64,000 nucleotides of DNA from Phytophthora quininea (GCA_011947345.1 JAAVTG010000486.1:1-64000), one strand, 5' to 3'; positions 11,113-21,365 are shown, counted from the first letter of the stretch. Made by a program: numbers and translations. Notes: a model not told the origin generated them from the sequence alone.

Positions 11113-11536
11113 TGTTCTTGCCGGTACGTGTGTGGCACAGACTCCTACGTAAGTACGAGCTACGTAGCGTTGACGTTACCGTCCCGTCGGTCGCACGAGC
11201 TGAATGCAGATGAGTCACCCTACGGTACTTCACCTGAAGACGAATGCAACGAATGGCCCGCCATGTCCGTATATGTACGTTGGGAACTTCCATCGTAAGG
11301 CAGACCACGTTGACGCTGGCAGTTGTTGGTGCCGTTGCACCGGAAGCTTGTCCGGTCCTGCGGTAAGTACGCCGCTGAATGCGCGGGCCTCGATTGATCC
11401 GTCGCTACGCTCGGAGCTGCAAAGACAGCCGCTGGTCGCATGTCTCCTGGGTGGACGACCGCATTCGACAACTTGCACTAGCCGACACAAGCGACTCTAG
11501 ATCAGCAAGCACAAGCACAGCAACAACCACACTAAA
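11113..11536. other. Divergent intergenic spacer
   Basis: This spacer separates the minus-strand dehydrogenase-like gene from the plus-strand sugar transporter and so holds both promoters. It is rich in TACGTA-type palindromes around 11145-11175. No gene is recognised in it. Confidence 0.4.
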
Positions 11537-13048
11537 ATGATGAAAACCGGCGCATCGGCAGAGCCCGAGAGTGCGTCGTTCGTGGCTGTTAGCACACCCA
11601 AGACGCTGGACGCGAACGCTACTTCCAACAAGGCCATTTCCGTCACGTGGATCTTCTGGGCCAGTTTAGTGGTGCCGCTGCTGCAGCCCTTCCAGTTCGG
11701 CTGGTCCGTCGGCCAGCTCAATCTCACGGCGTTCAACGACGTGGACGCCTGCAATGCTCGTCCGGTGATAGACGGCACGTGCCTCATGTTCCCAGGACAC
11801 ACCAAGACCGAGTGGACGCTCGTAGTGAACGCGTGGATCGTCGGCGGCATGATCGGGAGTCTCGGCTGTGGCTCCGCGTCCGAGCGCTTTGGACGCAAGA
11901 AGGTGTTGATGGGCAGTGCGCTGTTCATGCTGGTGGGCGCTATCGTGCAGGCCAGCACGTCCGCCATCATGGTGTTCATGGTGGGACGTATTATCGCGGG
12001 TATCGGCTCCGGCACTGCCACGGGTATGGTGGGGGCTACATTACCGAGATTTCTCCACCTGATCGACGTAATTCGTACGGCACGGGCGTCCAGATCGCGT
12101 TATCGCTCGGTCTACTGCTCGTGTCCGTCACTTTCTTTTGCCAACACCAGCAGTGGCTGGAGATACATCGCCGGATTCCCTATCGTCCTTGCGCTGTTGT
12201 ATTTGGCATGTACGCCGTTTTTGGTGGAAAGCCCCGCGTGGTTATTGGAGAAAGGAGATCACGAGCGAGCCGAGCAGGAGATCGCGCGACTGTATGGTGT
12301 CGACAATGTCCAGCGAGTTCTTGCGTGGATGGAGCCGAGTAACAGCACCGACTTGGAATCGGAGGTGCAACCCGAGGAGCAGGAATACCAAGGCAACGTG
12401 CTGTCGCTGCTGATGTCGCCGCTCTTCCGTCGTCAGGTGCTGGTCGCCATTGGCGTGTCCGCCGCACAGCAACTTACCGGCGTCAACGCTGTCTGCTACT
12501 ACTCGTCCGATATCTTCACCGACGCGGGACTATCAGATGGTCGCATCGGCACGGTCATTGTGAATGTCATTCTGGTGCTGCCGACGTTGTTCGTGGCGAG
12601 ACTTTCGGAGCGGTACGGCAACCGCAAGCTGCTACTGTGGGGTTTGGTCGGCATGTTTGTGAGTGCGACGGGCATTACCATCGCATTGGCTGCATCGGTG
12701 CAGCCGCTGTCCATCTTCTTCACGGCGACCTTCGTGGGCTCCTTCTCCACCAGCGTCGGGCCGTTGATCTGGTCCATTACGGCGGCACTTTTCACCGACT
12801 CTGTGCGTGCCACCGCCGTGTCAATCTGCATCTTCTTCAACTGGGTGGGCAACCTCATCATCGGCGTGTTCTTCCCGTACATCTCGGACGCTCTCGACTC
12901 GTACTCGTTCGTCCCATTCATGGTCACGACGGCGTTATTCTACGTGTTCACGTTGCAGTGCGTCCCCGAGACGGCAGGCAAGACGACGGAGGAGATCCAA
13001 GCCAACTTCCGCGCACGTAGGGACCAGAAAGCTGGCGTATCGAGCTGA
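11537..13048 (+). CDS. MFS sugar-porter transporter with a compensated frameshift
   Basis: A single open frame of 503 residues with about twelve hydrophobic segments and the sugar-porter landmarks: CNARPVIDGTCLMFPGH, SERFGRKKVLMG, VESPAWLLEKGD, QQLTGVNAVCYYSSD and VPETAGKTTEEI. It should import hexoses or related sugars by proton symport at the plasma membrane. Between about 12035 and 12135 the reading is foreign to the family, while another frame over the same bases reads GGYITEISPPDRRNSYGTG and the following membrane helix correctly. Two opposite single-base changes about 100 nt apart therefore leave the gene open but scramble roughly 35 residues spanning helix 5. Either these are assembly errors or the protein is inactive. 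ATG 11537 gives a soluble tail of about 34 residues, similar in length to other members. Confidence 0.85.
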   Translation: MMKTGASAEPESASFVAVSTPKTLDANATSNKAISVTWIFWASLVVPLLQPFQFGWSVGQLNLTAFNDVDACNARPVIDGTCLMFPGHTKTEWTLVVNAWIVGGMIGSLGCGSASERFGRKKVLMGSALFMLVGAIVQASTSAIMVFMVGRIIAGIGSGTATGMVGATLPRFLHLIDVIRTARASRSRYRSVYCSCPSLSFANTSSGWRYIAGFPIVLALLYLACTPFLVESPAWLLEKGDHERAEQEIARLYGVDNVQRVLAWMEPSNSTDLESEVQPEEQEYQGNVLSLLMSPLFRRQVLVAIGVSAAQQLTGVNAVCYYSSDIFTDAGLSDGRIGTVIVNVILVLPTLFVARLSERYGNRKLLLWGLVGMFVSATGITIALAASVQPLSIFFTATFVGSFSTSVGPLIWSITAALFTDSVRATAVSICIFFNWVGNLIIGVFFPYISDALDSYSFVPFMVTTALFYVFTLQCVPETAGKTTEEIQANFRARRDQKAGVSS

Positions 13049-13328
13049 AATGGCAACAACTAAAAGATAAAATAACAAGGAGTTCGATACAACTTGAGGT
13101 AGCCGTTGAGCGGTGTCAGTAGATTGCCTCTGCAGCACTAAAACGGTAGCTCCTTAGTTGCCTTCGCGAGGGAACTAACAATGAACGGTGCTTGGACCAT
13201 GGTAAAATTGTACTGCTGTCACTCTGAGTAGTGCTGCTGAGGGATCCCATTACACTTCAAGCTGCAATTCATTTGTCGTGATCACTGCCGATCCTTCCCT
13301 TATCCGAGTGAAAGCAAACTGTGCCTCC

Positions 13329-13344
13329 CTCCACTCTCCAATTT
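13329..13344 (+). promoter_or_regulatory. Initiator-like element of the NLP gene
   Basis: CTCCACTCTCCAATTT resembles the oomycete initiator consensus in its 3' half (CTCCAATTT) and lies 40 nt before the ATG at 13384. The match is weaker than that of the RXLR gene. Confidence 0.4.
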
Positions 13345-13383
13345 CCCGAACACCAGCCACTTATTCCAGTGCCATCTTCGCGA

Positions 13384-14178
13384 ATGAAGCGGTGCACGCT
13401 ACTCGTCCTTGTGATGGCCAGCCTCGCCGGTGCCGGAGCAGTGGAAATTAACCATGACGCCGTGACAGCGCTTCCACAACCAGAGCCGACCACTGCCGCC
13501 GAGAAGGCTGCCGTCAAGTTCAAGCCGTCGCTTTTCATCGAGGACGGCTGCTACCCATACCCTGCTGTGAATGCGGCAGGCGAGACCAGTGCCGGGCTGA
13601 AGCCAACTGGAAAGCCTGACCAGGACTGTAAGGGATCTGCCTTGGGCTCGCAAGTCTACAGTCGATCGATGCTTTACAGGGGCAAGTGGGCCATCCTGTA
13701 CGCCTGGTACTTTCCGAAAGACGTGACGGAGCCCATTTTGTCCTTCTTATTCCTCAAGATTGGCGGGGAAGGCCGCACCCACCGCTGGGTGTACACGGTT
13801 GTTTGGCTGGACGATGTGGCTCTTGAGGCGCCGTCCGTGCTGGCAATCTCGTCTCAGGAACAAGTAATCGAGAAACCTGTCGATGCATCTCACCTGGATG
13901 GCACCACCACAAAAGTTGCAATGATGGCTAACGGCAAGCTCGGTGAGCACTATGTCGTGTTTACCTCCGACACCGGAGAGTTCCAAGACCTGATCCAGTG
14001 GGAGCAAATGACGGACGAAGCTCGCGAGGCTCTGACAACGACGGACTTCGGCCAAGACGACAAAGTGCCTTTCATTGATGCCAACTTTGAGAAGAATCTC
14101 AAGGACGCATCCACATACTACGTCCGGAAAGGGACGAAAACGTATCATACGGATGAACCTCACTCAATCTGGGAGTAA
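13384..14178 (+). CDS. NLP family (NPP1-like) secreted protein with degenerate heptapeptide
   Basis: 264 residues starting with a clear signal peptide (MKRCTLLVLVMASLAGAGA). The body follows the NLP fold: HDAVTALPQPEP, the cysteine-containing CYPYPAVN block with a second cysteine about 26 residues later (Cys56 and Cys82), LYAWYFPKD, and a C-terminal VPFIDANFEKNL. Type 1 NLPs carry the heptapeptide GHRHDWE; at the same place, residues 130-136, this protein has GRTHRWV, so the acidic residues used for calcium and membrane action are absent. By family knowledge, such degenerate members are expected to be non-cytolytic. I chose the ATG at 13384, not 13321, because it directly starts the signal peptide and follows the initiator-like site. 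The frame is intact. Confidence 0.85.
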   Translation: MKRCTLLVLVMASLAGAGAVEINHDAVTALPQPEPTTAAEKAAVKFKPSLFIEDGCYPYPAVNAAGETSAGLKPTGKPDQDCKGSALGSQVYSRSMLYRGKWAILYAWYFPKDVTEPILSFLFLKIGGEGRTHRWVYTVVWLDDVALEAPSVLAISSQEQVIEKPVDASHLDGTTTKVAMMANGKLGEHYVVFTSDTGEFQDLIQWEQMTDEAREALTTTDFGQDDKVPFIDANFEKNLKDASTYYVRKGTKTYHTDEPHSIWE

Positions 14179-14741
14179 CTACGTAGCGTTTGATGCGGCG
14201 GTGAATACTAGTCGTCGAATTTGTTGTGTGGTTGCTGCGAGCATTTTGTTTCGTGTGCATTTCAACAACCACTAGCTGCAGTTGAGCGGAACTGGTCTCC
14301 ACTTGATCCTTTCATCTTGTTCACCTTCCTACCAAGCAGCGAGTTAACTCGTTTGGGATCCGGTGGCCAATCAACGTCACCCGTATGGATACGCCGAATG
14401 CTGGTGCCTTCAAGCCCGAGGACACTTTACCCAAGTTTATAGGCGACGCAACAGGAAAACTCGCGCCAAGAGGTGAACCAAAGCATCTGGAACGCACTGG
14501 AACCGACTTTGGCTGGAAATAAAGACTGGGTTGTAGGTACCCAACCACACCAAGCGGCTCCGTGAGGCTCACGCAATGTCTGCAACAAGCTCAGATACTC
14601 TCAAACTTCAACGCGAACGGCATGTCTCTCTTGGTCAAGATACAATGTGAACACCTGGACACTCAACCAGTGTGCCAAAACCCAAGCTTTCCATCTTGTT
14701 CATTGTCAATCCTACCTCCCAGTACAACAATTCAAAAGCCC
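14179..14741. other. Intergenic sequence, no gene recognised
   Basis: It contains the 3' flank of the NLP gene and the upstream region of the dead sugar transporter gene. The short stretch AAGCTTTCCATCTTGTTC near 14688 may be its initiator remnant, about 50 nt before the ATG at 14742. Nothing else is recognised. Confidence 0.35.
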
Positions 14742-15848
14742 ATGGCTGAACCACAACAGCAAGATGTGTACGCCGAAGTCGCCAATTCGCCAGTCAAGGC
14801 TACGCTGAACGGCTTCGACGATGTCAACAAGGCCGCCGCGCATCAACTGAAGCCCAACGCTCTCCTGTACACCAGCGTCATGGTGTCGCTGCTGCAACCG
14901 TTCCAGAGCGGGTGGTAGACTTCCCAGATGAATCTCTCCCAATACAACGCCACTGACCAGTGTAATGCGCGTCCCGTGGCTGAAAACACGTGCCTCTTGT
15001 TCCCGGGCCACTCGAAGTTGGAGTGGACGTTCGCCGTGAACACGTGGATCTTCGGCGCCATCATCGGCTCGCTGTGCTGCGGCCACTTCAGCGACCGCTT
15101 TCGGCCGCAAAAGAGTTTTAACGCTCAACTGCATCTTCATGATCGGCGGCGGCGTGATCCAGACCGTCGTGTCTAACATTTGGGCGTTCGCTGCAGGCCG
15201 CTTGATCGCTGGCATCACGTCCGGTACTGCCACGGGCACAATCGGCGCGTACGTGAATGAGCTGTCTCCGCCGCACATGCGCAACACGTTGGGCTTGGGC
15301 TTGCAGATCTCGACTACCATCGGCATCCTGTTTCCAGCCATTTGCTTCTTCTTCGTCAACTCAAGCAGCGGGTGACGTTATTTGTCTGCGTTCCCGTGTG
15401 TGTTGGGCGGTCTCTTCTTGTTGCTGGCAACAACGATGTGTGTCGAGTCTCCGGCTTGGCTGTTGACGAAGAGCCGTCACGACAAAGCTACGGCAGTGAT
15501 TGCCCGTTTGTACGGCGAGGAGCACGTCGGGACCGTTCTGTCCTGGCTCGAGATGTCGGACGTGAAGGGCAATGTCGAGCAGGGATCAATTGGCCAGGCG
15601 CCTGCGACGGAGTCGATCTTTGCTCCGCGCTACCGCATGCAGGTCCTCACCGGCATCTTGCTGTCGTGCTCGCAGCAATTATCTGGCATTAACGCCGTCT
15701 TCTACTACTCCGGTACGATCTTCTCGGACGCCGGTATTTCAGACTCACGAGTGGGTACTTTATTCATCGATTTCATCAACATCTTCCCGGCCTTCTTCAC
15801 GGGTGTGCTGGCCAATCGTTTCGGCAATCGCAACATGATCTTGTGGGG
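14742..15848 (+). pseudogene. Dead sugar transporter gene, segment 1 of 3
   Basis: ATG at 14742 (MAEPQQQDVYAEVANSP) begins a member closest to the transporters at 41.7, 45.6 and 61.2 kb. It is damaged even without the insertions. A TAG replaces the codon after GW near 14917, where relatives read GWSTSQ. A base change shifts the frame at the FGRKK motif near 15100. A TGA stands where relatives read SSGWRY near 15373. The segment ends at the codons for NMILWG, where MULE-A is inserted; the sequence resumes at 19004 and again at 38242. Joining the three pieces without the insertions and one copy of each target duplication restores continuous similarity. Confidence 0.9.
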
Positions 15849-16009
15849 GTAGACTTTTTCCAGGGTCACCGAGCGGTCTGGTCTTATTTTCGGGTCTTGT
15901 CGGGACCCGAGACCCGAAGCAAGACCAGACCAAAACAGGACCCGAAATAATATTAATACGGTAACTTATATGTAAAAAATGAAATTATTTTTGAAATGCA
16001 AAGTTGAAG

Positions 16010-17824
16010 TTATGCTATGCAAATTGGATTTGGTGTCATGCTGATCCCAAGAGCGAATAGATCACGAAGATCTAGCAGATCTGCGGCGGGTTTAACGCGC
16101 TTCAACAACAGGGGAGTGGGGTACGTGCGTCTGTTGACTACGGCGGCGTCCACGACCTTCTTGGTCACGTCTGGCGTTTCTTGCAGTCGAATTGGCTGGG
16201 GTTCGTCATTGGGCTCGCTGACGCGGCACTGGTAGCACATTGACAGATGCTGGGAGCTGGATCTCGTATCTTGTAGGAGCTGTGGCTCGCTGGTTCGAAA
16301 TGTCGGATAGAAGCTGAACATATCGTCTGGACATCATGTCGATGATACAAACGAAAGCAGGCAGATTCGGATGCGGAGAGGTAATCGCGGCATTCATCTC
16401 GCGGTTGAAGCGCTCCAACGGGTTGTTGGTTCTCGAGACAATCTCTCTGTCGATTCCATGTACATTCCACAGCTCCACAGGAAACCGTTGCATCCAAGTC
16501 CGCTGGAAGTAGTTCCAGAAAACATTCCACTTGGACGTAGCATATTCAACTCCTCTGCTGGCGCATTCTTGAACCAGTTTTCTCTTAACGTAATCGATTC
16601 CATATGGGCCCACGTGATCCGGTGGGATAACCGTCAGCAAATCGAGCATCCCAGCTTCCATTGCAATCGAAATGGCGGGTGCAGTGACACTGAGCTTGAC
16701 TAACCGCCTACGGATAGCTTGCTTGAAGTGAAAAAACACCCAACCATCCGAGGGTCCGGGAACTGCGAGCCGACTGCGCCGATCAAAGCTTGTTCGAAGC
16801 CGCACACGATGCGGGCTGGTCGTAGTCGGCCGTCCATGCGCTCAGATACCAGCATCATCACTTTACGGTAAGTGGATGCGCTCATCCCGGTCGTGATCAC
16901 GTACATCACTGGAACGAAAACACGACTCGCTGGGTCGTCCACCATAATCACAAGACACTGTCGAAACGGGCGAGGCACAGATCGGAAGGTTCCATCGATA
17001 AAAATCGATGATCCCGGGTACATGAGTAACTCCATCAAGTGAGGGTGGCTCCAGCCAATGATGCGGTGCAGATCTTGGCCCTCGTAGAAGACTTGTTGGA
17101 ACTGAAATAATAGCAATTTTGTCCCCGTCACCTGACAGAGTGGTGGAAGCTCGATCATCCCGTGGAGGTTACCGCCAAAGTGAAGTCGCCTGGCACGGTA
17201 GACGCGACGGACCACTTGATCACAGTTTAGGCCTTGTATCGCGTAGTCATCTTCTTCTCGGTAAAACTCGTCGTTCACCAGATCCCAGATGCGCTGGGTA
17301 GTAGTCGAAAGGTGGCGGATCGCGAGATCATCAACAGCAGCTTCCATCTGGCGCGTCATATCTCGGACAGTCATAACCGGGGCTTCCTCCACTCTACACG
17401 TGTGTGCCACCGTATTGCTGTACGTTCCCGAAGATAAGTTGAACTCAACCTTCCCCTTACATCCCGTCCGACGATAGATGCTGCATCTCCAAGTGATTTT
17501 CTTCGACGACGCCCTGGCTCTTGTGTAGGGATAGCCATTCCGCACGATAACAGTCGTAAACCTCGAATTCGGGACGTTGCTTGCAGATCTCGATCCGTTA
17601 TCTCCCACTTCGTGATCATCATCGCTCGATTCACCGTCATTATCTCCATCATCTTGGTCACCTCCAACGCCAGCACCTGGGTTGTTCGGAGTGGCTTGAA
17701 CCTGCTGTACTTCACGGTCATCGAGAGCCTGTCCCTCGCCACGATCTTCTTCTTCATCACCCTCCGCGTTGCTCTCATACTCATTGGACGCATTCGAGAG
17801 CCATTCCTCTTCGATTTGGACGGC
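16010..17824 (-). pseudogene. MULE-A transposase (FLYWCH + MULE DDE), frameshifted
   Basis: The N-terminal half has an acidic tail, then a FLYWCH-like zinc module (C...RRTGCKGKVEF...HTC). The MULE transposase core follows, with FIDGTFRSVPRPFRQCLVIM containing the first catalytic Asp, then PVMYVITTGM and CGFEQALIGAVGSQFPD. Near 16740 the frame shifts between GCFF and HFKQAIRRR; the second half reads on with NYFQRTWM and RTNNPLERFNREMN. Another shift near 16250 leads to the C-terminus ending at 16010. No ATG is found upstream before the stop at 17825. Closely similar in layout to the transposase of MULE-C. Not functional as read. Confidence 0.8.
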
Positions 17825-18390
17825 TTAACGCCCACGGATCGGTGCTGTCAGGGGTCGGTAGTTGCCTTGCCTTCCGCGGTGCATCTTGAGCAGTCTTGGG
17901 TAGTGGGCAGGGAAGCTTGTTAGATGTAAGAAAGCAAAGTGAGGTAAGGATGCTGTCTTGAAGACGCAATTCATCTTTAGAAAGGACTCACAATCGCAGA
18001 CATAGGTTTATTTTGGACGTGCAATCGTAGTTAACGTGCAATCTCATCTTCATTATTAGCCTGTGCTTGTAAAACGATCTTATCGCATGGGATCAGATCT
18101 AAAGATGTGTTGTCCATTAGTGCCGATCGCAAAATTTGCAGAGATTCATATAAAATTGCCGAGATTTGCCCAAAACAAGAAGATTTTAGCCGAACGATGC
18201 GCTACCAACACGAATAGTGAACTATAATGTTAAACAGAGTGAAAATCTCCATTTCCGAGCAAAGACATGTACAAATCTAGCCGAGGAATTATTTGTTTAC
18301 TTTCCGATATACCTAAGTTTATCCATTTGAAATAATGTTAGACAAAGTCAACCACATTAACTCGCAAAGCCCAAATTTTATTAAGATTTG

Positions 18391-18837
18391 CTAACTCGTC
18401 ACCACGAAGGGGCTCCTGCAGAAAGGGCACGGTGGAAGACCTTCACGTGGGCCGTAATCTTCGAGCATCCCTTGGCGGCACGATTTCGCCCACGCGAGGA
18501 AGCACCGACGGTGCAGAGCGTGCGGGCAGTTCTCCGAGCGAACCGATCGCGCCGTGAAGTTCGTGCAAATGTCGCACTTCTTGAGCTTGGCGGACTACTT
18601 GATCCTTTTTCGCTCGCGGTCAGCCTTCCTGACCTTGTCCTTGGCGCGCTTCAGTCGTTTCGCCCGCAACTTTGGGTTGCGGGTTTCCTTGCAGATTCTG
18701 CGCCCTTGGTGGACCTTCAGGTTCCGCTTGGACTTGAGCTTGGTCCCGCAGCGGGTGCAGGCGATGTTGGAGGGCGATGGCATTTTTGCGAGTGCCAATT
18801 GAACATAACTTGATTGCTCGATAATATATTTTTTCAA
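18391..18837 (-). CDS. C2HC zinc finger plus RING-H2 ORF inside MULE-A (one in-frame stop)
   Basis: Starting at ATG 18837 or, more likely, 18783 (MPSPSN), the protein has a zinc finger (CTRCGTKLKSKRNLKVHQ, then a Cys six residues after the His) and a very basic helix. An in-frame TAG follows at about 18596. The same frame then continues with a complete RING-H2 spacing: CDIC, 12 residues, CPH, HRRC, and a final CPFC. RING-H2 domains are typical of E3 ubiquitin ligases. The layout suggests one gene with a single nonsense change or base error. It lies beside the MULE-A right end, so it is either an element-encoded accessory gene or a captured host fragment. Function unproven. Confidence 0.55.
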
Positions 18838-19003
18838 ATGAAATTCTTATCCTACATGCGCCTGTAGATCCTTGTGGTGTCGGTGGTGAGAGACCAGAAG
18901 CGAGACCCGTGACAATTCTCCACATGGGTCTTGCTTTTGGTCTCGAGACCCGATCCGGGACCAGACCGCTCGGTAACCGTTGAAAAACTCTTCCCTTGTG
19001 GGG

Positions 19004-19161
19004 TCTGTCGGGTATGGTGTTGATGGCTGCAGGCATGACGGTGGCCTTCACCGTGGACATGTCGGCTCTGTCGACTGTCTTCACGCCGCTGTACGTGATC
19101 GTGTTCGGCGTGACTCTCGGTCCTCTTGTGTGGGTGATGACCGCCGACATCTTCCCGGACT
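19004..19161 (+). pseudogene. Dead sugar transporter gene, segment 2 of 3
   Basis: Reads on from segment 1 after MULE-A: GLSGMVLMAAGMTVAF-like, then LSTVFTPLYVIVFGVTLGPL and WVMTADIFPD, the family's helices 9-10. It ends in ggact (19157-19161), the left copy of the duplication made by the large insertion that runs to 38236. Confidence 0.85.
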
Positions 19162-20087
19162 TGTAAGTTGGAGGCTAATGCGAGTCCCATCTCTTAGGCC
19201 CGGTCTTGACCGTGCGCCACACGTGCTGTGCCTGCCAGCGGCAAGGACTCACCATTGTTCCACCGGTCTGGTTCGGACCAAAACGCTCCGTGCCAGCGGC
19301 ACTTGCTGTTTGCGCGACTCGTAATATTTCACCACGCTAGCGCAGCTTCGCAGGAAGCTGCATCGACGAAGCTGTTGATCAATATCCACGTGCTTGTGCT
19401 CCACTCGTTCTTTTGGCTGCTGCGCCCGCGTGTGTCTTTGTTGTGCTCATTTACCTTTTGGCGGGGTGGAGGCAATGGAAGACAGTGGTGAAAGAGTTCC
19501 AGCTACAGGCTTATCGCCTGCAAGCGAGGCCAGCGGTGTCACCTGCCCCTCAAGTCGTGCGTCTGCTGCAGATGAAAGCAAGGCCAGCATGCCTTTGGCC
19601 CCAGTAGTGTCGGCGATGTGGACGGTGGCAGACCCTGGAAAGACGACGCCTCCGACTTCAGACGACTACTCAACGTGGACAGTTGAGCAACTGCGGAAGG
19701 AGTGCACGAGTCGCAAACTTCGCCTAGGAAGAAAGACATCTACGGCTGACCGCGTCAAGCATCTGCAAAGTTCGATGCGCTGCACCGCTCCATGGTTGCA
19801 GCAACGCTGGAGTCCGGCGTCAGCTGTGACGATGTGCTGCCACGGACTAGCAACTGCTGCGTTCGGCTGCTGAACGTGTTGTTTTCCGATCTCTTTGCGG
19901 TTCGCTTCGCTCAAATCGGCGATAAACCCTCGCGCCAGCAGCTCGACGCTGGCCAAACACACAGCAATTCGTCGTTTTGGCGTGATGTGACGTTGGAGTT
20001 CAACACGAACGTCACGGACTACAACTGCCTTATGAGCGACGACGTCCGCTTTGATGGTGTTGACCCCTCTGTTGTGGTGGTGCATGG

Positions 20088-20481
20088 TGTCAGGCCGGGT
20101 GCGTGCAGGTCAGCACGCCCGGGCCAACTTCTTCCTGGCGTGCTGACCTGCACGCCAGCGGCCAAGTGCCACGGCCGCCGTGCGCCAGCCTGCCTTGTGA
20201 GGCCAGGAGCGCACGGCAGGCACTCGCCACTTGAGTGCCGAGCACTCATCGGCAACTCTTAGGAAAACAAAGGAAAAGGAAACGTTTTATATTTAGGTTT
20301 AGTATAGGCAAAGAAAAAGAAACTTACCCACCATGGAGAAGCCCAAGAAGCGCCTCCATGGCATGCATGTCGTAGCTAGCAAAGAGAACATCACAAACAT
20401 AGTTCAGTTTCCAATTTACGTCGTCCCTCCACAGTATCCACACCAACGCTTACCTCGCCACCGCCGCCGCGCGTCCCGACA
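20088..20481 (+). repeat. 5' LTR of the Ty3/gypsy element
   Basis: 394 bp, TGTCAGG...CCCGACA, same as 26289-26682. It contains a perfect 19-bp inverted repeat (gcgtgcaggtcagcacgcc at 20101-20119, its complement at 20137-20155), predicted to form a strong hairpin near the start of U3. A short frame beginning MEKPKKRLHGMHVV occurs at 20333 in both LTRs and is probably incidental. Confidence 0.95.
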
Positions 20482-20483
20482 TC

Positions 20484-20498
20484 TGGTAGCACGGGGGA
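20484..20498 (+). other. Primer-binding site
   Basis: TGGTAGCACGGGGGA begins two bases after the 5' LTR. TGG at this place pairs with the CCA end of a tRNA primer; the primer identity cannot be named from sequence alone. Confidence 0.55.
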
Positions 20499-20554
20499 GC
20501 GGTCGTCGCTGTCCATCGTCGTCGCTGTCCATCTCGGTCGTCGCTGTCCGCCGC
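20497..20554 (+). repeat. Short tandem repeat in the retrotransposon leader
   Basis: A motif close to GTCGTCGCTGTCCATC occurs three times in a row just after the primer-binding site. It is not coding; it may belong to the packaging or dimerisation region. Confidence 0.5.
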
Positions 20555-20897
20555 AGATCTACGGGAGTTTTGGGTGTGAGGGCTGAAGTGTTGCTCCCTG
20601 ATTGGGTAACTGCCCCCATCCGCGTGGCTAGAACCGTAATTTTGGTTTCTGGTCGCCGCACGCTGATTGGCGCAAATCTGGCTGGTGGGCTTTGTGGTAC
20701 TCTAGAGTGCTCCGCCACGGCTATTTGTGCTAGGCTATAAGTGTAATTACCGTTCTTCAACACCTGCCCCGTTATTTACCCTAAGTGTTCGATTTTGGAC
20801 ATAATTCTTAGGCTAACCGGTAAGTCAGGCGCGCTCTTGGTTTACTTGCCCAGCAACCTCTAAAAGTCTCGTTGTTTTGGCCCAATTGGGCTAGGTT

Positions 20898-21365
20898 ATG
20901 ACACGAGCTAAGCCATCCGTTGTCCACGCTAGTGACAAGGACCCGAAGCTTGTCGGCTCGTTTCTACGTCTTTCGGTGGACGATCCGTTCCTCGCAGACA
21001 AGGCACGCAAGGACCTCTACAAGTCGATCGCCAAATCGGACCGGATTCTGAAGGCTCTGCTCAAGCACGTAAAAACGCACGAAAGTGAGCGTTCCTCCGA
21101 AAAGCGTCGTATTGCTGAGCTGTTAGTCAACACTCAGGCACAGCTGTTTCGCGCGAACCGTCTCGTCTCGCTGGGAATTCAGCGCGTGCTTCGAGAAATC
21201 GAACCGGACGAGCACCCGTACACGAAGCGCGGAGATCCGACCCGAAAGCAGCACAAGCGTCATCACAAGGACGCCGAGAGCTCTCCAGCTAAGTCAAAAA
21301 GGCTAAGACCACCTCGAAACCTTAGGGTTAGCATAGCTATTCCTTGTAACAGGTTTCTGTCGTAA
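20898..21365 (+). CDS. Extra ORF upstream of gag in the retrotransposon
   Basis: 155 residues (MTRAKPSVVHASDK), helical and charged, with a basic tail (KQHKRHHKD...AKSKRLRPP). It ends 56 bp before the gag ATG and is in a different frame. I recognise no domain. Most chromoviruses begin directly with gag, so this may be a lineage-specific accessory or a gag-leader protein binding nucleic acid. It could also be chance, although 468 nt of open frame with coding-like composition argues against that. Confidence 0.5.
   Translation: MTRAKPSVVHASDKDPKLVGSFLRLSVDDPFLADKARKDLYKSIAKSDRILKALLKHVKTHESERSSEKRRIAELLVNTQAQLFRANRLVSLGIQRVLREIEPDEHPYTKRGDPTRKQHKRHHKDAESSPAKSKRLRPPRNLRVSIAIPCNRFLS

Larger units (their letters stand above)
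15849..18994. mobile_element. MULE-A: Mutator-like element inserted in the sugar transporter
   Basis: Both ends carry an imperfect inverted repeat of about 36 bp. The left end reads gactttttcc...gagcggtctggtc, and the right end reads the reverse complement gagtttttca...gagcggtctggtc. The element is flanked by a 9-bp direct repeat cttgtgggg (15840-15848 and 18995-19003), the duplication size typical of MULEs. It carries a FLYWCH/MULE transposase and a separate zinc finger/RING ORF, both on the minus strand. About 17970-18390 is AT-rich and gene-free. The sequence next to the TIR contains further repeats of the gggtct/agaccc type. Confidence 0.88.

Noticed and set aside
20333..20740. Short ORF MEKPKKRLHGMHVV... 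present in both LTRs
   Set aside because: It runs out of the LTR into unrelated sequence in each copy; presence in both copies follows from LTR identity.
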